DNA from: Lentisphaerota bacterium
GTDB lineage: Bacteria; Verrucomicrobiota; Kiritimatiellia; UBA8416; JAIOPI01
Assembly: GCA_021413965.1 (NCBI GenBank)
Contig: JAIOPI010000014.1
Location: 1 to 64,000 of the forward strand
Length of the DNA: 64,000 nucleotides
Reading direction: 5' to 3'
Shown: positions 63,007-64,000 of the stretch, in pieces
Layout of the letters: each line of letters starts with the position of its first letter
Position numbering within the stretch: the stretch's first letter is position 1
Program-made: the position numbers and the translations under genes
The notes under the pieces: model-generated
Seen by the model: only the letters and a program-made list of their open reading frames with translations
Told to the model about the DNA's origin: nothing
Databases searched by the model: none

Positions 63007-64000
63007 AGCGCATGACCCGACGTGAGCGACTCCTGACGATTCTGGACGGCGGTGTCCCTGACCGGCCCGCCGTCAAGATCTGGGGGGCGGACCCCCGTCG
63101 CGCGGCGAAGCACCCGGGCTTTGAGCGGGTGCGTCAGCGGGCGGTGGAGAAGACCGATCTGTTCGTGGATGCCGGTTCGGCGTTTCACATGTACGCCGGC
63201 CGCCACGCCAACCGTCTGATCGAACGCGTGGAAGTCCCGACGGATTCGCCGGAGTGGTTGAACGTCGTCACCACCTTCCACACGCCGGCAGGGGACCTGC
63301 GCGCCACGCGCCGGATGAGCACCATCGGCAAGCCCGGCTATGACGCGGAACATCCGCTGAAAGACCCCGACGATATTCGCAAACTGCTCTCGCTGCCCTA
63401 TGAGCCGTTTCCGTTTGACGTCCAGCCGTTCCGCGACGCTGAAGCCTGCACGGGTGATCGTGGCGTGGTCATGTTTTACCTGGACCAGGCCATGTACGCC
63501 CTGCAGCGGCTCATCGGCTCCGAGAACTTCGCGCTGTGGAGCCTGACGGACGAGGCGCTGCTGATGGAGGCCATGCAGATCTTCGCAGGCCGCCTGCTGG
63601 GGCACGTCCAGGCGGCCGTGGCGGCGGGATTGGGCCAGGCGGTGTTCGGCTGGGTGGGCCCGGAATTGTGCATTCCCCCGCTGATGTCGCCGTCCGCGTT
63701 CGACCGCTACGTCGCCGCGCTCGACAAACCGTTGATCGAGACCGTTCACAACGCCGGTGGGCGGATCTGGGTTCACTGCCACGGCAAGATGCGCCCCGTG
63801 ATCGAGCGCTTTGCCGACATGGGGGTGGACGTCCTGAATCCAATCGAGCCGCCGCCGATGGGGGATATGACGATGGCGGAAGCCTTCGCGCGGGTGGGCA
63901 ACCGGATGGGCCTCGAGGGTGGCGTGGAGACGCACGACCTGATGACGGCCTCCCCGGAGCGCATCCGCGACATGGTGCGCACCGTGCTCGACGCTGGCCG
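63003..64000 (+). CDS. URO-D-like methyltransferase-superfamily protein (runs off the window)
   Basis: At least 332 residues, cut by the window end. RRERLLTILDGGVPDRPAVKIWG is the superfamily N-terminus. ALQRLIGSENFALWSLTDEALLMEAMQIF and GRIWVHCHGKMRPVIERFADMGVDVLNPIEPP are the central and metal-site blocks; H258-C-H260-G aligns with the HxC-G of MtaA-like enzymes. ATG 63003 overlaps the nucleoside-hydrolase stop by 4 bases. The missing end would contain the last zinc ligand if there is one. Confidence 0.75.
   Translation, partial: MKRMTRRERLLTILDGGVPDRPAVKIWGADPRRAAKHPGFERVRQRAVEKTDLFVDAGSAFHMYAGRHANRLIERVEVPTDSPEWLNVVTTFHTPAGDLRATRRMSTIGKPGYDAEHPLKDPDDIRKLLSLPYEPFPFDVQPFRDAEACTGDRGVVMFYLDQAMYALQRLIGSENFALWSLTDEALLMEAMQIFAGRLLGHVQAAVAAGLGQAVFGWVGPELCIPPLMSPSAFDRYVAALDKPLIETVHNAGGRIWVHCHGKMRPVIERFADMGVDVLNPIEPPPMGDMTMAEAFARVGNRMGLEGGVETHDLMTASPERIRDMVRTVLDAG

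Overview
The window is GC-rich, densely coded bacterial DNA with no rRNA, tRNA, CRISPR array or transposase that I could recognise. The mix of uroporphyrinogen-decarboxylase-like (URO-D-like) proteins paired with nucleoside hydrolases, cytoplasmic glycoside hydrolases and phosphorylase, a four-helix-bundle 'intervening sequence' protein, many radical SAM enzymes and very large GT-C membrane proteins suggests a member of the PVC group (Kiritimatiellota/Lentisphaerota-like). That placement is inference from gene content, not from a marker gene.

Region 1, about 0.4-42 kb, looks like a cell-surface glycan or glycolipid locus. A minus-strand STT3-like membrane protein (373-2367) faces a long plus-strand run: a GT2 glycosyltransferase, two radical SAM/SPASM-like enzymes, a B12-binding-type radical SAM enzyme, a GT2-DegT aminotransferase fusion, a methyltransferase, and three tandem YfhO-type membrane proteins of 850-910 residues that have exchanged sequence with one another. 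Next come three membrane-anchored SGNH hydrolases interleaved with a GT2, a dead radical SAM gene and an intact one (17.8-24.3 kb). A minus-strand run of four GT-C proteins (32.3 to 24.7 kb) follows, then a TMTC-like TPR protein, a flippase-like protein, a tandem pair of small membrane proteins with winged-helix-like tails, a WbuC-family cupin, two more radical SAM enzymes and another GT-C protein ending at 42065. Gene remnants at 20.0, 24.4 and 34.5 kb show that the locus has been rearranged.

Region 2, about 42-64 kb, is catabolic. A minus-strand operon (URO-D-like protein, nucleoside hydrolase, ribokinase) starts from a near-consensus promoter at 45.1 kb that overlaps three GTCAAC half-sites. 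Divergent from it are a cytoplasmic GH20, a solute-binding-protein/permease fusion and a MalG-type permease with an insertion of about 340 residues. No ATPase gene accompanies the transporter. A four-helix-bundle protein in a repeat-rich setting, an OPA-family transporter (minus) and a PhyH-type dioxygenase follow. After a MITE-like inverted repeat come GH94, a GH9-like protein bounded by a 24-nt direct repeat, a second URO-D-like protein, a secreted lectin-fold protein, a second nucleoside hydrolase and a third URO-D-like protein that runs off the window end.

Together the genes suggest a bacterium that builds an elaborate surface polymer using radical chemistry, and that imports glycans or glycosides and breaks them down inside the cell. 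The URO-D-like/nucleoside hydrolase pairing occurs twice, once with ribokinase, and hints at an uncharacterised route for modified nucleosides or glycosides.
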